45,026 nt of DNA from an uncultured Rhodospirillaceae bacterium (GTDB lineage: Bacteria; Pseudomonadota; Alphaproteobacteria; Rhodospirillales; Rhodospirillaceae). Position numbers and translations under genes: made by a program. Below the pieces are notes generated by a model that saw only the letters and a list, made by a program, of their open reading frames with translations, had not been told where the DNA came from and made no database searches. Below, piece by piece: positions 33,420 through 41,290 of the stretch (position 1 is its first letter; every line of letters starts with the position of its first letter). The stretch is taken from positions 1 through 45,026 of the forward strand of contig CALSLN010000018.1 in NCBI GenBank assembly GCA_943787205.1, in the 5' to 3' direction.

Positions 33420-34883
33420 ATGGCTGATCATACGACGTCTCTCAATGTTCCAGAATTCACCGTTTCAGAGGTGTCTAGCGCCCTAAAACGCACTGTGGAA
33501 GATGCGTTTGGCTATGTGCGCATCCGCGGTGAGATTTCCCAGCCCAAGGTTGCAGCGTCGGGCCACTGTTATATGCGTCTGAAAGATGAGTCAGCCGTCA
33601 TCGATGGCATCATCTGGCGCGGCAGCATGAGTAAGCTCGCCCACCGCCCAGAAGAGGGTATGGAGGTTATCGCCTCTGGACGTCTCACGACCTATCCGGG
33701 CCGCTCATCCTATCAAATTATTATCGAAACTTTTGAGCTTGCTGGAGAAGGCGCCCTTCTCAAGTTGCTCGAAGACCGTCGAAAAGCGCTTGCGGCGGAA
33801 GGCCTCTTTTCCGAGGATCGGAAAAAGCCTTTGCCACGTCTACCAGAGGTCATCGGGGTTGTGACGTCGCCGACAGGTGCTGTAATCAAGGATATTTTGC
33901 ATCGTCTCCAAGATCGTTTTCCACGCCGTGTTTTGTTGTGGCCGGTCCGTGTTCAAGGTGACAGTGCGGCTGCAGAAATCGCTCAGGCCATCCGCGGATT
34001 TAATAGGCTGTCCCCAAACGGCGACATTCCCCGGCCTGACCTTTTAATTGTTGCGCGCGGTGGTGGGTCTTTAGAAGACTTATGGGCTTTCAATGAAGAG
34101 GTCGTGGTCCGTGCAGCCGCAGACTCGGATATTCCGTTGATCTCCGCTGTTGGTCATGAGACCGACACAACCTTAATTGACTTCGCGTCTGATCGAAGAG
34201 CACCGACGCCGACTGCAGCGGCAGAAATTGCTGTGCCTGTTCGGCTTGAATTAATTTCCCAAGTCCAAGAATGCGGGTTTCGTTTGGGGCGGTCCGTGAA
34301 TCGGCTGTTGTCAGAAAGCACGCTCCAAGTCGAAAGTCTGTCACGTGGGTTGCCCGACCTCAATCATGTGGTTGAGCAAAAGCAGCAGGACCTTGATGGC
34401 CTGGCGGAACGTCTGGGTGTTGGTCCCTCGCGGCTTCTGTTGGCCAAAGGGCAAGAATTATCTGTCGTTGCGGCAGGTCTTAAGCCGTCTCACCTTGCGC
34501 GGGATGTGCAGAGGTATGACGCGGCTATCGCCGATTGGTCTAAACGCCTCCGTGACGCTCTTGGGCGGTCGACCGACCGTACTGGCGAACGCCTAGAGGG
34601 GTTGTCGACGCGGCTCGAATCCGTGTCGCCGGAACGTGTGCTTGAACGCGGATATGCGCTGGTCCGAGATGTGAATGGAAAACCGATCACGGACGCGGCT
34701 GCAGCAGAGAGCGGCGCGGTTTGGCAGGTTGATTTCAGAGACGGGGCTGTTGGTGTCACGGTTGGGTCTGACGTGCCGGATGCCGCCGCCACACAACCTG
34801 CAAAGTCTGGTCCTAAGTTGAAATCTAAGCCCAGTTCTCAGTCCAAGAGTAACGTGGTTGGTCGCCAAGGGAGTCTTCTTTAG
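33420..34883 (+). CDS. xseA: Exodeoxyribonuclease VII large subunit
   Basis: XseA with XseB degrades single-stranded DNA from both ends and takes part in mismatch repair and damage tolerance. The 487-residue protein has the N-terminal OB domain (PEFTVSEVSSALKRTVEDAF, GEISQPKVAASGHCYMRLKD), then the catalytic domain with LPEVIGVVTSPTGAVIKDIL, LIVARGGGSLEDLWAFNEE and SAVGHETDTTLIDFASDRRAPTPTA in pieces along 160–280. A long helical segment follows, with a C-terminal ERGYALVRD block and a Lys/Ser tail. xseB is not in the window. The M23 peptidase gene starts immediately after its stop. The xseA–purD neighbourhood is found in other alphaproteobacteria. Confidence 0.96.
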   Translation: MADHTTSLNVPEFTVSEVSSALKRTVEDAFGYVRIRGEISQPKVAASGHCYMRLKDESAVIDGIIWRGSMSKLAHRPEEGMEVIASGRLTTYPGRSSYQIIIETFELAGEGALLKLLEDRRKALAAEGLFSEDRKKPLPRLPEVIGVVTSPTGAVIKDILHRLQDRFPRRVLLWPVRVQGDSAAAEIAQAIRGFNRLSPNGDIPRPDLLIVARGGGSLEDLWAFNEEVVVRAAADSDIPLISAVGHETDTTLIDFASDRRAPTPTAAAEIAVPVRLELISQVQECGFRLGRSVNRLLSESTLQVESLSRGLPDLNHVVEQKQQDLDGLAERLGVGPSRLLLAKGQELSVVAAGLKPSHLARDVQRYDAAIADWSKRLRDALGRSTDRTGERLEGLSTRLESVSPERVLERGYALVRDVNGKPITDAAAAESGAVWQVDFRDGAVGVTVGSDVPDAAATQPAKSGPKLKSKPSSQSKSNVVGRQGSLL

Positions 34884-35714
34884 ATGAAATTGCTTGTTCT
34901 TTGCATTACCGTTTTATTTTCGGTCGCGACGGCATCGGCAGAGTCTGTTGAACTGTCCGGCCGCTTGGAACAGGGCGGGATTGTCTTCGGAACTGTGAAT
35001 GCTGGAACTCAACTCACAGTCGATGGCCGTGCGGTCTCGGTCTCTGATCGCGGGCGCTTTGTCTTTGGCTTAGATCGCAATGCGAGGTCTTCAGCGACAC
35101 TCGTCGTACGCGATCCGGATGGTGCAGAAACGACTCAGGTGATTTCTGTTGCGCCGCGCGACTGGCTCATCGAACGGGTTGATGGATTGCCGCAAAACAC
35201 GGTTACGCCGAATCCCAAAACAGTGAAGCGCATACAAGCGGAGGGCGGCATGATCGTTGCCGCTCGCAATCGCACGGAGCCGGTGCCCTTTTTTGAGACG
35301 GGTTTTCTCCAGCCCGCACAAGGGCGTATCTCAGGTGTGTTTGGCAGTCAGCGTATTCTCAACGGGCAGCCGCGGTCTCCTCACTCTGGCCTCGATATTG
35401 CCGCGCCGACCGGGACTCCAATCGTCGCGACAGCGGACGGTATCGTGAGTTTGGTGCATGACGGCATGGTCCTCACAGGCAAGACCGTGATGATCGATCA
35501 TGGTTTCGGACTTGATTCCGTATACATCCACATGAGTGAGATTAAGGTCGAGCAGGGGCAGCCTGTGCGCCAAGGAGACCCCATTGGCGCAATTGGTATG
35601 ACTGGCCGAACCAATGGCCCGCACCTCCATTTTGGTATTTCTTGGTACGGGGCGAAGCTTGACCCCCAAACGGTTCTGGCAGCCTTACCGGCTGGCGAGG
35701 ACCTTCTGCAGTAG
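34884..35714 (+). CDS. Exported M23 family metallopeptidase (LytM domain)
   Basis: A 276-residue protein with a signal peptide (LLVLCITVLFSVATASA) and an N-terminal beta-rich domain (about 20–100). The C-terminal LytM peptidase domain has zinc ligands His167 and Asp171 (PHSGLDIAAPTGTP) and His249 in GPHLHFG, with His216 (YIHMSE) and His247 as active-site partners. All ligands are present, so it should be an active periplasmic peptidoglycan endopeptidase. The ATG directly follows the xseA stop with no gap. Its last 30 bases overlap the convergent lpxK gene. Confidence 0.93.
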   Translation: MKLLVLCITVLFSVATASAESVELSGRLEQGGIVFGTVNAGTQLTVDGRAVSVSDRGRFVFGLDRNARSSATLVVRDPDGAETTQVISVAPRDWLIERVDGLPQNTVTPNPKTVKRIQAEGGMIVAARNRTEPVPFFETGFLQPAQGRISGVFGSQRILNGQPRSPHSGLDIAAPTGTPIVATADGIVSLVHDGMVLTGKTVMIDHGFGLDSVYIHMSEIKVEQGQPVRQGDPIGAIGMTGRTNGPHLHFGISWYGAKLDPQTVLAALPAGEDLLQ

Positions 35715-36659
35715 TGCGTCTAAACCCGCGTGGTTCTTATACCGTGCTGTGACACGCAACACGTTGACTTGCTGGCGTTGATCCGGCGACAGGCGCATCG
35801 CGTCTTTTTCTGTCGTTACGGGCAACGCATCAAGCGCGAACGCTTCGTCTAAAATCGTCTGAATATCTGCTGGCTTGTAAAGGTGGTGGTCATCGAAAGG
35901 ATGAGTGGCGACCACTAAGGCTCCGAGGCCGACGAGAGTGTCGAAAAACTTCTTCGGTCGCCCCAGCCCTGCAAACGCGACAACTTTTTGTCTATGAAGG
36001 TGCGCAGATTCTGGCTCAGCATCTAAGGTGCCAGCGACGATCGTCAGGAAGTCCGGTAAGCGTGTCGCCAATGCGGTCTCGTCTTGCCCCATGATGATCA
36101 GGCCATTGGCACGAGATAGTCCAGCGCGGACGTCCTCTCTTAGAGGCCCGGCAGGTAAAATGCGATGATTGCCAAAGCCAACCGCTCCATCGACAACGAG
36201 CAGGGAGAGATCTTTATGAAGGCTGGTGTGTTGGTGGGCATCGTCGAGCACGATAACTGTTGCTCCGTCCGCAATAGCAGCTTTCGCGCCATCAGATCGT
36301 TTGCGCGCCACCCAGGTTGCGCCATCTCGCGCGTGCAGGAGAGCCTCATCTCCCACGTCCAACGCCGTGTGGACGTCAGGGTCGACGCGGATTGGGCCTT
36401 TTAGGTGTCCGCCATAGCCACGCAGGACGACCGCTGGTCTCCGGCCTAATTTTTTAAGGCGTTTCACCACATCTCGGGCGACAGGTGTTTTGCCGGTTCC
36501 CCCGACTGTTAAATTCCCAACGGAAATGACCGGTGCGGCGACGCGTTTTGGCGATGCATGTTTGATGCGCCAGGCTGTTACGGCGCCATAGATGATGCCA
36601 AGTGGATTTAAGGCCCGTGCAGCCGGGCCATCTGTTTTCCAAAAATCAGGGGCGCGCAT
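35685..36659 (-). CDS. lpxK: Tetraacyldisaccharide 4'-kinase
   Basis: LpxK phosphorylates the 4' position of the lipid A disaccharide at the inner face of the inner membrane. The 324-residue protein has an N-terminal hydrophobic part, ISVGNLTVGGTGKTPVA (P-loop, GGTGKTP at 53–59), PAVVLRGYGG, DVGDEALLHA, LPAGPLRE and TTEKDAMRL, all family blocks. The position usually reading DDGFQ is DDAHQ here, a change in a conserved loop near the active site. It follows the DUF374 acyltransferase gene by 3 bp. In many relatives waaA lies between these two genes; it is missing here. Confidence 0.93.
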   Translation of the reverse strand: MRAPDFWKTDGPAARALNPLGIIYGAVTAWRIKHASPKRVAAPVISVGNLTVGGTGKTPVARDVVKRLKKLGRRPAVVLRGYGGHLKGPIRVDPDVHTALDVGDEALLHARDGATWVARKRSDGAKAAIADGATVIVLDDAHQHTSLHKDLSLLVVDGAVGFGNHRILPAGPLREDVRAGLSRANGLIIMGQDETALATRLPDFLTIVAGTLDAEPESAHLHRQKVVAFAGLGRPKKFFDTLVGLGALVVATHPFDDHHLYKPADIQTILDEAFALDALPVTTEKDAMRLSPDQRQQVNVLRVTARYKNHAGLDALLQKVLASR

Positions 36660-36662
36660 GAC

Positions 36663-37388
36663 TCACGCGTCTCGTTCTGCAGGCGCAATTGCTGTTTGAC
36701 CAACGATTGCATCGGCGCGGTTGCTCACCGCAGTTAAGGAGTGTTCCAATTCTTCTCGAATTCGGTTCAGGTCGGAGGCATCACAGTTCCGTGGGACAGA
36801 AATAGGGGTACCCCACACGCGTGCTCCTTTGGAAAAGGGCAGGGGAATGATGAGCTTGTCCCAGCTCGATAAAAGCCGACGTCTGCTGGTTGAGACGGCT
36901 GCCGGGACAATCGTCACGCCAGACAGTTTGGCGAGGGCGACTGCGCCGTCCCCAGACCGCATCCGTGGTCCGCGTGGCCCGTCGGGTGTAATGCCAATCG
37001 CCGTCCCATCACGCAGTAATCGAACGAGCTCACGTGTCGCTTGTGAGGCGCCTTTAGAGCTGGATCCGGTCACCGTCGAGATGCCGAACCATGACACGGT
37101 CTTAGAAATGAGGCGGCCGTCGGCATGGGCGGAAATGAGCATGTGAAACGCCGATCGTGAGGGCCAGCAGTAGGGCATGAGAAAAAGCCGGTTGTGCCAG
37201 AAGGCAATGATAACGGGCTCCGATCCCGCCCAGGCCTTTTCCGTCACGGCCTGGTTTTCACTCGTCCATATGCTTGTCACGCGTACGAGCCAAACATAGC
37301 CGGCGGCGATCATGCCGAGAAGGCCCTGAACTAGGGGGTTGCGAAATATGGCTTTGCGCAAGCGTTTCATGACAGTGAGGCGGCCCAT
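36663..37388 (-). CDS. DUF374 family lysophospholipid acyltransferase-like protein
   Basis: A 241-residue protein with one N-terminal hydrophobic segment (LLGMIAAGYVWLVRVTS). VIIAFWHNRLFLMPYCW contains the HN variant of the acyltransferase HxxxxD block. ISAHADGRLISKTVSWFGI, GSSSKGASQATRELV and ITPDGPRGPRMRSGDGAVALAKLSG follow, the DUF374 signature. The family is placed with glycerolipid acyltransferases and is often beside lipid A genes, so an acyl-transfer step in envelope lipids is likely but unproven. ATG 37386–37388 or ATG 37368–37370 could be the start; neither has a strong ribosome-binding site. It is divergent from the small acidic membrane protein. Confidence 0.88.
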   Translation of the reverse strand: MGRLTVMKRLRKAIFRNPLVQGLLGMIAAGYVWLVRVTSIWTSENQAVTEKAWAGSEPVIIAFWHNRLFLMPYCWPSRSAFHMLISAHADGRLISKTVSWFGISTVTGSSSKGASQATRELVRLLRDGTAIGITPDGPRGPRMRSGDGAVALAKLSGVTIVPAAVSTSRRRLLSSWDKLIIPLPFSKGARVWGTPISVPRNCDASDLNRIREELEHSLTAVSNRADAIVGQTAIAPAERDA

Positions 37389-37501
37389 TCAAGTATTACC
37401 AGCATACTTTACCCAGTTAATGTTTAAAGTCCGGTCTTGATAGCCCTGCCCAGAGATAAATTTAGGTCGTGGTTTAACGCAAACGCGCTAGGAGATTGAT
37501 G

Positions 37502-37807
37502 ATGGCTAAAAATAAGGGACCCGTATGGGCGATTGTTATTGGCTTGGTATTACTTGGTGCAGTCGTATACGGGCTGAATATGAACTCCGACGATGGCATA
37601 GAAGGCGCTGTTGATTCCGTATCCGACCAAGCCGATGACATGGCTGAAGACGCCGTCGATGTTTTGGACGGCGAGGACAGCATGGCTGAGGATGCTGGTG
37701 ATTCCATGGGAGACGCTCTAGACGATGCTGTCGATAGCGCTGGTGATGCCATGGAAGACGCTGCTGAAGATGTAAAGGACGCCGTTAAAGATGCTATGCC
37801 CGAATAA
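37502..37807 (+). CDS. Small acidic single-pass membrane protein with helical repeats
   Basis: A 101-residue protein. ATG 37502 is chosen because AGGAG at 37490–37494 is seven bases upstream; ATG 37499 is in frame too. Residues 8–24 (WAIVIGLVLLGAVVYGL) form a membrane segment after a short basic N-terminus. The remaining ~75 residues are mostly Asp, Ala, Glu, Met and Val in a repeating pattern such as DAVDSAGDAMEDAAEDV, predicting a long amphipathic, very acidic helix like those of LEA-type or YtxH-type proteins. Its position outside or inside the membrane is not certain; the positive-inside rule puts the acidic part in the periplasm. It stands alone, followed by a strong terminator. Confidence 0.7.
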   Translation: MAKNKGPVWAIVIGLVLLGAVVYGLNMNSDDGIEGAVDSVSDQADDMAEDAVDVLDGEDSMAEDAGDSMGDALDDAVDSAGDAMEDAAEDVKDAVKDAMPE

Positions 37808-37847
37808 GGCGCGTCGAACCTAAAAAGAGTCAAATTTCAAAAACGTG

Positions 37848-37878
37848 AAAGCGGTGATGCTTCGGCATCGCCGCTTTT
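37848..37878 (+). terminator. Intrinsic terminator with UUCG tetraloop
   Basis: AAAGCGGTGATGC (37848–37860) pairs with GCATCGCCGCTTT (37865–37877) over 13 base pairs including one G·T, around the very stable TTCG loop (37861–37864). TTTTCG follows on the plus strand, and the minus strand has CTTTCACGTTTTT, so it can serve both the small acidic gene and the convergent glycosyltransferase gene. Confidence 0.88.
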
Positions 37879-37885
37879 CGTCTAT

Positions 37886-38950
37886 TTAGGCTGGCAGCCT
37901 TTGCGGTTCGCCGGTTTTTTCATGGTCCGTTGCCTGCGGAAATTTTGAATCCACATCGAACACATACACGTTGTTCAAAAACTGCTGAACACTGAGTTCC
38001 CAAGAGAAGCCAAGGGCGTAGTCCCGGCAAAGTTGGGGGTCGACTTCAAGGGCCGTGTGCACGGCTTCGGTGAGATCTTCACTGAGGCATCCGACCGGGC
38101 TGTCGCCAATCACGTCTAGCGGGCCGGGCACTGGATAGGCCGCAACAGGAATTCCTGAGGCCAGAGCTTCAAGCAGCACAAGCCCAAACGTATCCGTGCG
38201 GCTTGGGAACACGAAGACATCTGACGCGGAGAAGTGCTTGGCTAAGTCTTCGCCTTCTTTGGATCCTACAAAATGAACGTCTGGGTGGCTCCTCGTCAGT
38301 TCAGCCAGTTGAGGGCCATCGCCGACGACAAGTTTTGATCCCGGCAGATCGAGATCGAGGAACGCTTTGATGTTTTTCTCCACAGCAACTCGCCCGACGT
38401 AAAGTGAGATCGGTCGCGGCAAATCTAAGAACGCTTTATCGCGAGGCCGGAATAGGTCTGTGTCAACGCCTCGGGTCCATCTCTTAATGTTGCTCAGGCC
38501 CCATTTCTTTAGCTCGTCTTCAATCGTTTGCGTGGCCACCATGATGGTGCGTGATGGTCCGTGGAACCAGCGCATGACCTTGTAAGTCCAGGAAACGGGA
38601 ATGCCAAAGCGGGCGTGAACGTACTCCGGGAATCTTGTGTGGAAAGCGGTCGTGAAAGGGATCTCTTTTTTTACACAATATCGCCGTGCAGCGAGTCCAA
38701 GGGGGCCTTCGGTTGCGATGTGCACAGCGCAAGGTCTGAACTGCTCTATGGTGCGGGCCATGGTGCGTCCCGGGAAGAGCGCCAATGGAATTTCTGGGTA
38801 CGTCGGACACGGAATTGTCCGGAAGCGCTCCGGCGTAACAAAAACGATATCGTGCCCACCCTTTTCAAGGTGTGTCTTCAGCGTGTTTAGAGTTCGGACA
38901 ACACCGTTGACTTGGGGGAACCAGGCGTCGGTAACGAGGAGAATTCGCAT
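37886..38950 (-). CDS. GT4-type glycosyltransferase
   Basis: A 354-residue GT-B glycosyltransferase. The N-terminal domain starts MRILLVTDAWFPQVNGVVRT, typical of the GT4 group with GDP-mannose or UDP-sugar users (MgtA/PimB-like), and has AFHTRFPEYVHARF. The C-terminal domain has RWTRGVDTDLFRP, SLYVGRVAVEKNI, VVGDGP and the donor site FPSRTDTFGLVLLEALASG, where Asp replaces the first Glu of the E-x7-E motif. It probably glycosylates a diacylglycerol-type lipid or another membrane acceptor. The gene overlaps the 3' end of the LpxH-like gene by 64 bp in a different frame, and AAGG lies seven bases before its ATG inside that gene. Confidence 0.9.
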   Translation of the reverse strand: MRILLVTDAWFPQVNGVVRTLNTLKTHLEKGGHDIVFVTPERFRTIPCPTYPEIPLALFPGRTMARTIEQFRPCAVHIATEGPLGLAARRYCVKKEIPFTTAFHTRFPEYVHARFGIPVSWTYKVMRWFHGPSRTIMVATQTIEDELKKWGLSNIKRWTRGVDTDLFRPRDKAFLDLPRPISLYVGRVAVEKNIKAFLDLDLPGSKLVVGDGPQLAELTRSHPDVHFVGSKEGEDLAKHFSASDVFVFPSRTDTFGLVLLEALASGIPVAAYPVPGPLDVIGDSPVGCLSEDLTEAVHTALEVDPQLCRDYALGFSWELSVQQFLNNVYVFDVDSKFPQATDHEKTGEPQRLPA

Positions 38951-39741
38951 TCTTTTGCCTTACTGTAGGCTTCAAGGGGAGTGAGGTTGCGCATGTCTGT
39001 CCAGGTCAGGATTTCCATGCGCCCGTCGTAGTGCTCAACAAGGGCCGTACAACTTTCGACCCAGTCGCCATCGTTGCAGTAGAGGATGCCGTCGATCTCT
39101 TTCATGGACGCGTGATGAATATGTCCACAAATCACGCCATTGGCGCCGCGCCGCTTGGCTATATCCACCATGGCCTGTTCATAATTACTCATAAATTGAA
39201 CGGCGTTCTTAACTTTGTGTTTGAGATAGGCGGACAATGACCAATAGGGCAGATTCAATTTGCGCCGCACAAGATTGAGCCAATGATTAATAGTCAGGGC
39301 TGTGACGTAGGCATAGTCGCCGAGAACAGCGAGCCACCGTGCATAGAGCATGACGCCATCGGCCTCATCCCCGTGCATAACAAGAAAGCGGCGGCCATTG
39401 GCTGACGTGTGAATGAGTTCTTTCCTGAGTTCAACGCGCCCAAATTCGTTATCAACGTATTCTCGGGCAAACTCATCGTGATTGCCGGGAACAAAGAAAA
39501 CCTTTGTGCCTTTGCGCGCTTTCCGCAGCATTTTTTGAATGACGTCGTTGTGTGTTTGTGGCCAGAACCAAGTCTTCTTTAATAGCCAGTTATCGAAGAT
39601 GTCGCCGACCAAGTACAAAAATTCTGATTCGGTATTTTTTAGAAAATCGAGGAGAAAATCCGCTTTGCAGCCGCGGGTCCCGAGGTGAACATCCGAGATA
39701 AAAATGGATCGAAAGCGGAGGGTTTCACCGATGGCTTTCAT
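38887..39741 (-). CDS. LpxH-like UDP-2,3-diacylglucosamine diphosphatase family metallophosphatase
   Basis: A 284-residue calcineurin-like phosphoesterase with all metal motifs: SDVHLGTRGC (Asp17, His19), VGDIFDNW (Asp47), PGNHDE (Asn87, His88), VMHGDEAD and CGHIHHAS. The length and the HLGTRGC variant place it in the LpxH-related subgroup paired with a GT4 glycosyltransferase in alphaproteobacteria rather than in classical E. coli LpxH. It may act on UDP-2,3-diacylglucosamine or another lipid pyrophosphate at the membrane face. The last 64 bp overlap the downstream glycosyltransferase gene, implying tight coupling. Upstream, 39742–39935 holds no clear gene. Confidence 0.88.
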   Translation of the reverse strand: MKAIGETLRFRSIFISDVHLGTRGCKADFLLDFLKNTESEFLYLVGDIFDNWLLKKTWFWPQTHNDVIQKMLRKARKGTKVFFVPGNHDEFAREYVDNEFGRVELRKELIHTSANGRRFLVMHGDEADGVMLYARWLAVLGDYAYVTALTINHWLNLVRRKLNLPYWSLSAYLKHKVKNAVQFMSNYEQAMVDIAKRRGANGVICGHIHHASMKEIDGILYCNDGDWVESCTALVEHYDGRMEILTWTDMRNLTPLEAYSKAKECEFSSLPTPGSPKSTVLSEL

Positions 39742-39935
39742 ATTGATCCGGCACGTTCTTTGGACATGCGTGCTTCATGATTTATTGGCGGCTGGATGTA
39801 AACAGACTCTTACGCACTGCCATGAATGTTTCACCGCATTGTCATGTAAATGCAATGTAGGGGTCGAGTTAACGGTGGCGTGCTGAAACGAACTGCAATA
39901 TTTTTAGGCCGCGCGGTTTATGCCGCTTTTCCGGT

Positions 39936-41288
39936 CTAGCTGCCCGCGACGCTCATACCGTCGATGCGGAGTGTGGGACTATCAATACCGCGACTGAGGT
40001 CCAGGTCATTGGCGGGCGTTATGGACATGAACATGTCCTTTAGATTGCTGGCGATGGTGATCTCGTTTACCGGATAGGCAATCTCACCGTCCTCAATCCA
40101 AAAACCCCCTACGCCACGGCTGTAATCTCCGGTAACGCCGTTGACCCCTTGACCAAAAGCATCGGTGACAAAAAGGCCGTTCTTCATTTCGGCAATCAGC
40201 TCTTCGGGTGTCTGTGAGCCGGCTTCCAAAATTACATTGGTGACCGACGGAGAGGGTGGAGACGACGGGCCACGGCTGGCATGTCCGGTTGGCGTTAACC
40301 CAAGTTTGCGGGCGGAGCGAAGATCAAGAACCCAAGTTGTGAGCACTCCGTTGTCGATGAGGTTGCGGCGCATATTGGCTAAGCCTTCCGCATCGCAGGG
40401 CTTAGACCGCAGTCCGCGTGCCCGGTGTGGGTTCTCTGAGACGACAATGCCTTCGGAGAAAACAGCCTTTTCCATGTGATCTTTGAGGAACGTTGTGCCG
40501 CGAGCGACGGCAGCCCCGTTGATGGCGCCGAGGAAATGACTCACCATGCCGCGCGCTGCGCGGGATTCAAAAATGATCGGGAACTTTCCACTCTTAATTT
40601 TACGGGCACCGAGTTTCCGAACCGCTCGCTCGCCTGCCGTGCGGCCCACCTCTTCCGGCGTTTTGAAGTCTTCTGCGTAGACGGCCGATGTGTACTCGTA
40701 GTCGGTCTCCATGCCGGTCTCTACATCACCGGCAAGAACAGATGCTGAGAATGAACCGCCGGTGCTTTCGTATGCGCGTTGAAAGCCATTGCTTGCTGCG
40801 ATGGCGACGCGGGTGCGGCCCCAATTGGCTTGGGCCCCTTCAGAGTTTGTGACGCCTTTAATACTGCGAGCGGCCTCTTCACACGTGCGCGCTGCTTCAA
40901 TGAGGGTCTCGGTTGAGATGTCATTGGGGTCGCACATATCCAGGTCGACTAAATCTGTCGCCAATTGATCTGGATCGGCTAGGCCAAGCAATTCATCGTC
41001 GGGAACAGTTTTGGCCATCGCCACGGCCCGGTCGACCAATTCGGATAACGCTTCTGGCGACCGATCTGATGATGAGACGATAGCCTGTTTTTTACCGACC
41101 AGAACGCGCAACCCGATATCGCCGCCTTCCGAGTGTTCCAATTGCTCGAGCTCGCCCAAGCGGTAGGTCACGGACGTTGATTCACCGTCGGCTAGAATCG
41201 CGTCGGCTGCATCGGCGCCAGCTATTTTGGCTTTGGCGATGAGGTCGGTCAGAACGTTAAGGGACTCGTCGGACACACTGTTCTCCAA
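39936..41288 (-). CDS. pmbA: PmbA/TldE family protein
   Basis: A 450-residue TldD/PmbA-family protein. It lacks the HExxxH motif of the TldD partner, as expected for PmbA (TldE), which forms a heterodimeric metalloprotease with TldD that processes microcin precursors and CcdA. Features are LGELEQLEHSEGGDIGLRVLVG, KIKSGKFPIIFESRAARGMVSHF and NGLFVTDAFGQGVNGVTGDYSRGVGGFWIEDGEI near the end, taken in parts. TldD is not in this window. The gene starts two bases after the ubiD stop, in the same direction, and ubiA appears at the far right edge on the same strand. Confidence 0.93.
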   Translation of the reverse strand: MENSVSDESLNVLTDLIAKAKIAGADAADAILADGESTSVTYRLGELEQLEHSEGGDIGLRVLVGKKQAIVSSSDRSPEALSELVDRAVAMAKTVPDDELLGLADPDQLATDLVDLDMCDPNDISTETLIEAARTCEEAARSIKGVTNSEGAQANWGRTRVAIAASNGFQRAYESTGGSFSASVLAGDVETGMETDYEYTSAVYAEDFKTPEEVGRTAGERAVRKLGARKIKSGKFPIIFESRAARGMVSHFLGAINGAAVARGTTFLKDHMEKAVFSEGIVVSENPHRARGLRSKPCDAEGLANMRRNLIDNGVLTTWVLDLRSARKLGLTPTGHASRGPSSPPSPSVTNVILEAGSQTPEELIAEMKNGLFVTDAFGQGVNGVTGDYSRGVGGFWIEDGEIAYPVNEITIASNLKDMFMSITPANDLDLSRGIDSPTLRIDGMSVAGS

Positions 41289-41290
41289 AC

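Noticed and set aside
39742..39935. Terminator or small gene between pmbA and the LpxH-like gene
   Set aside because: A GCGG/CCGC stem near 39910 is short and lacks a T-run on the minus strand; no open frame is convincing.
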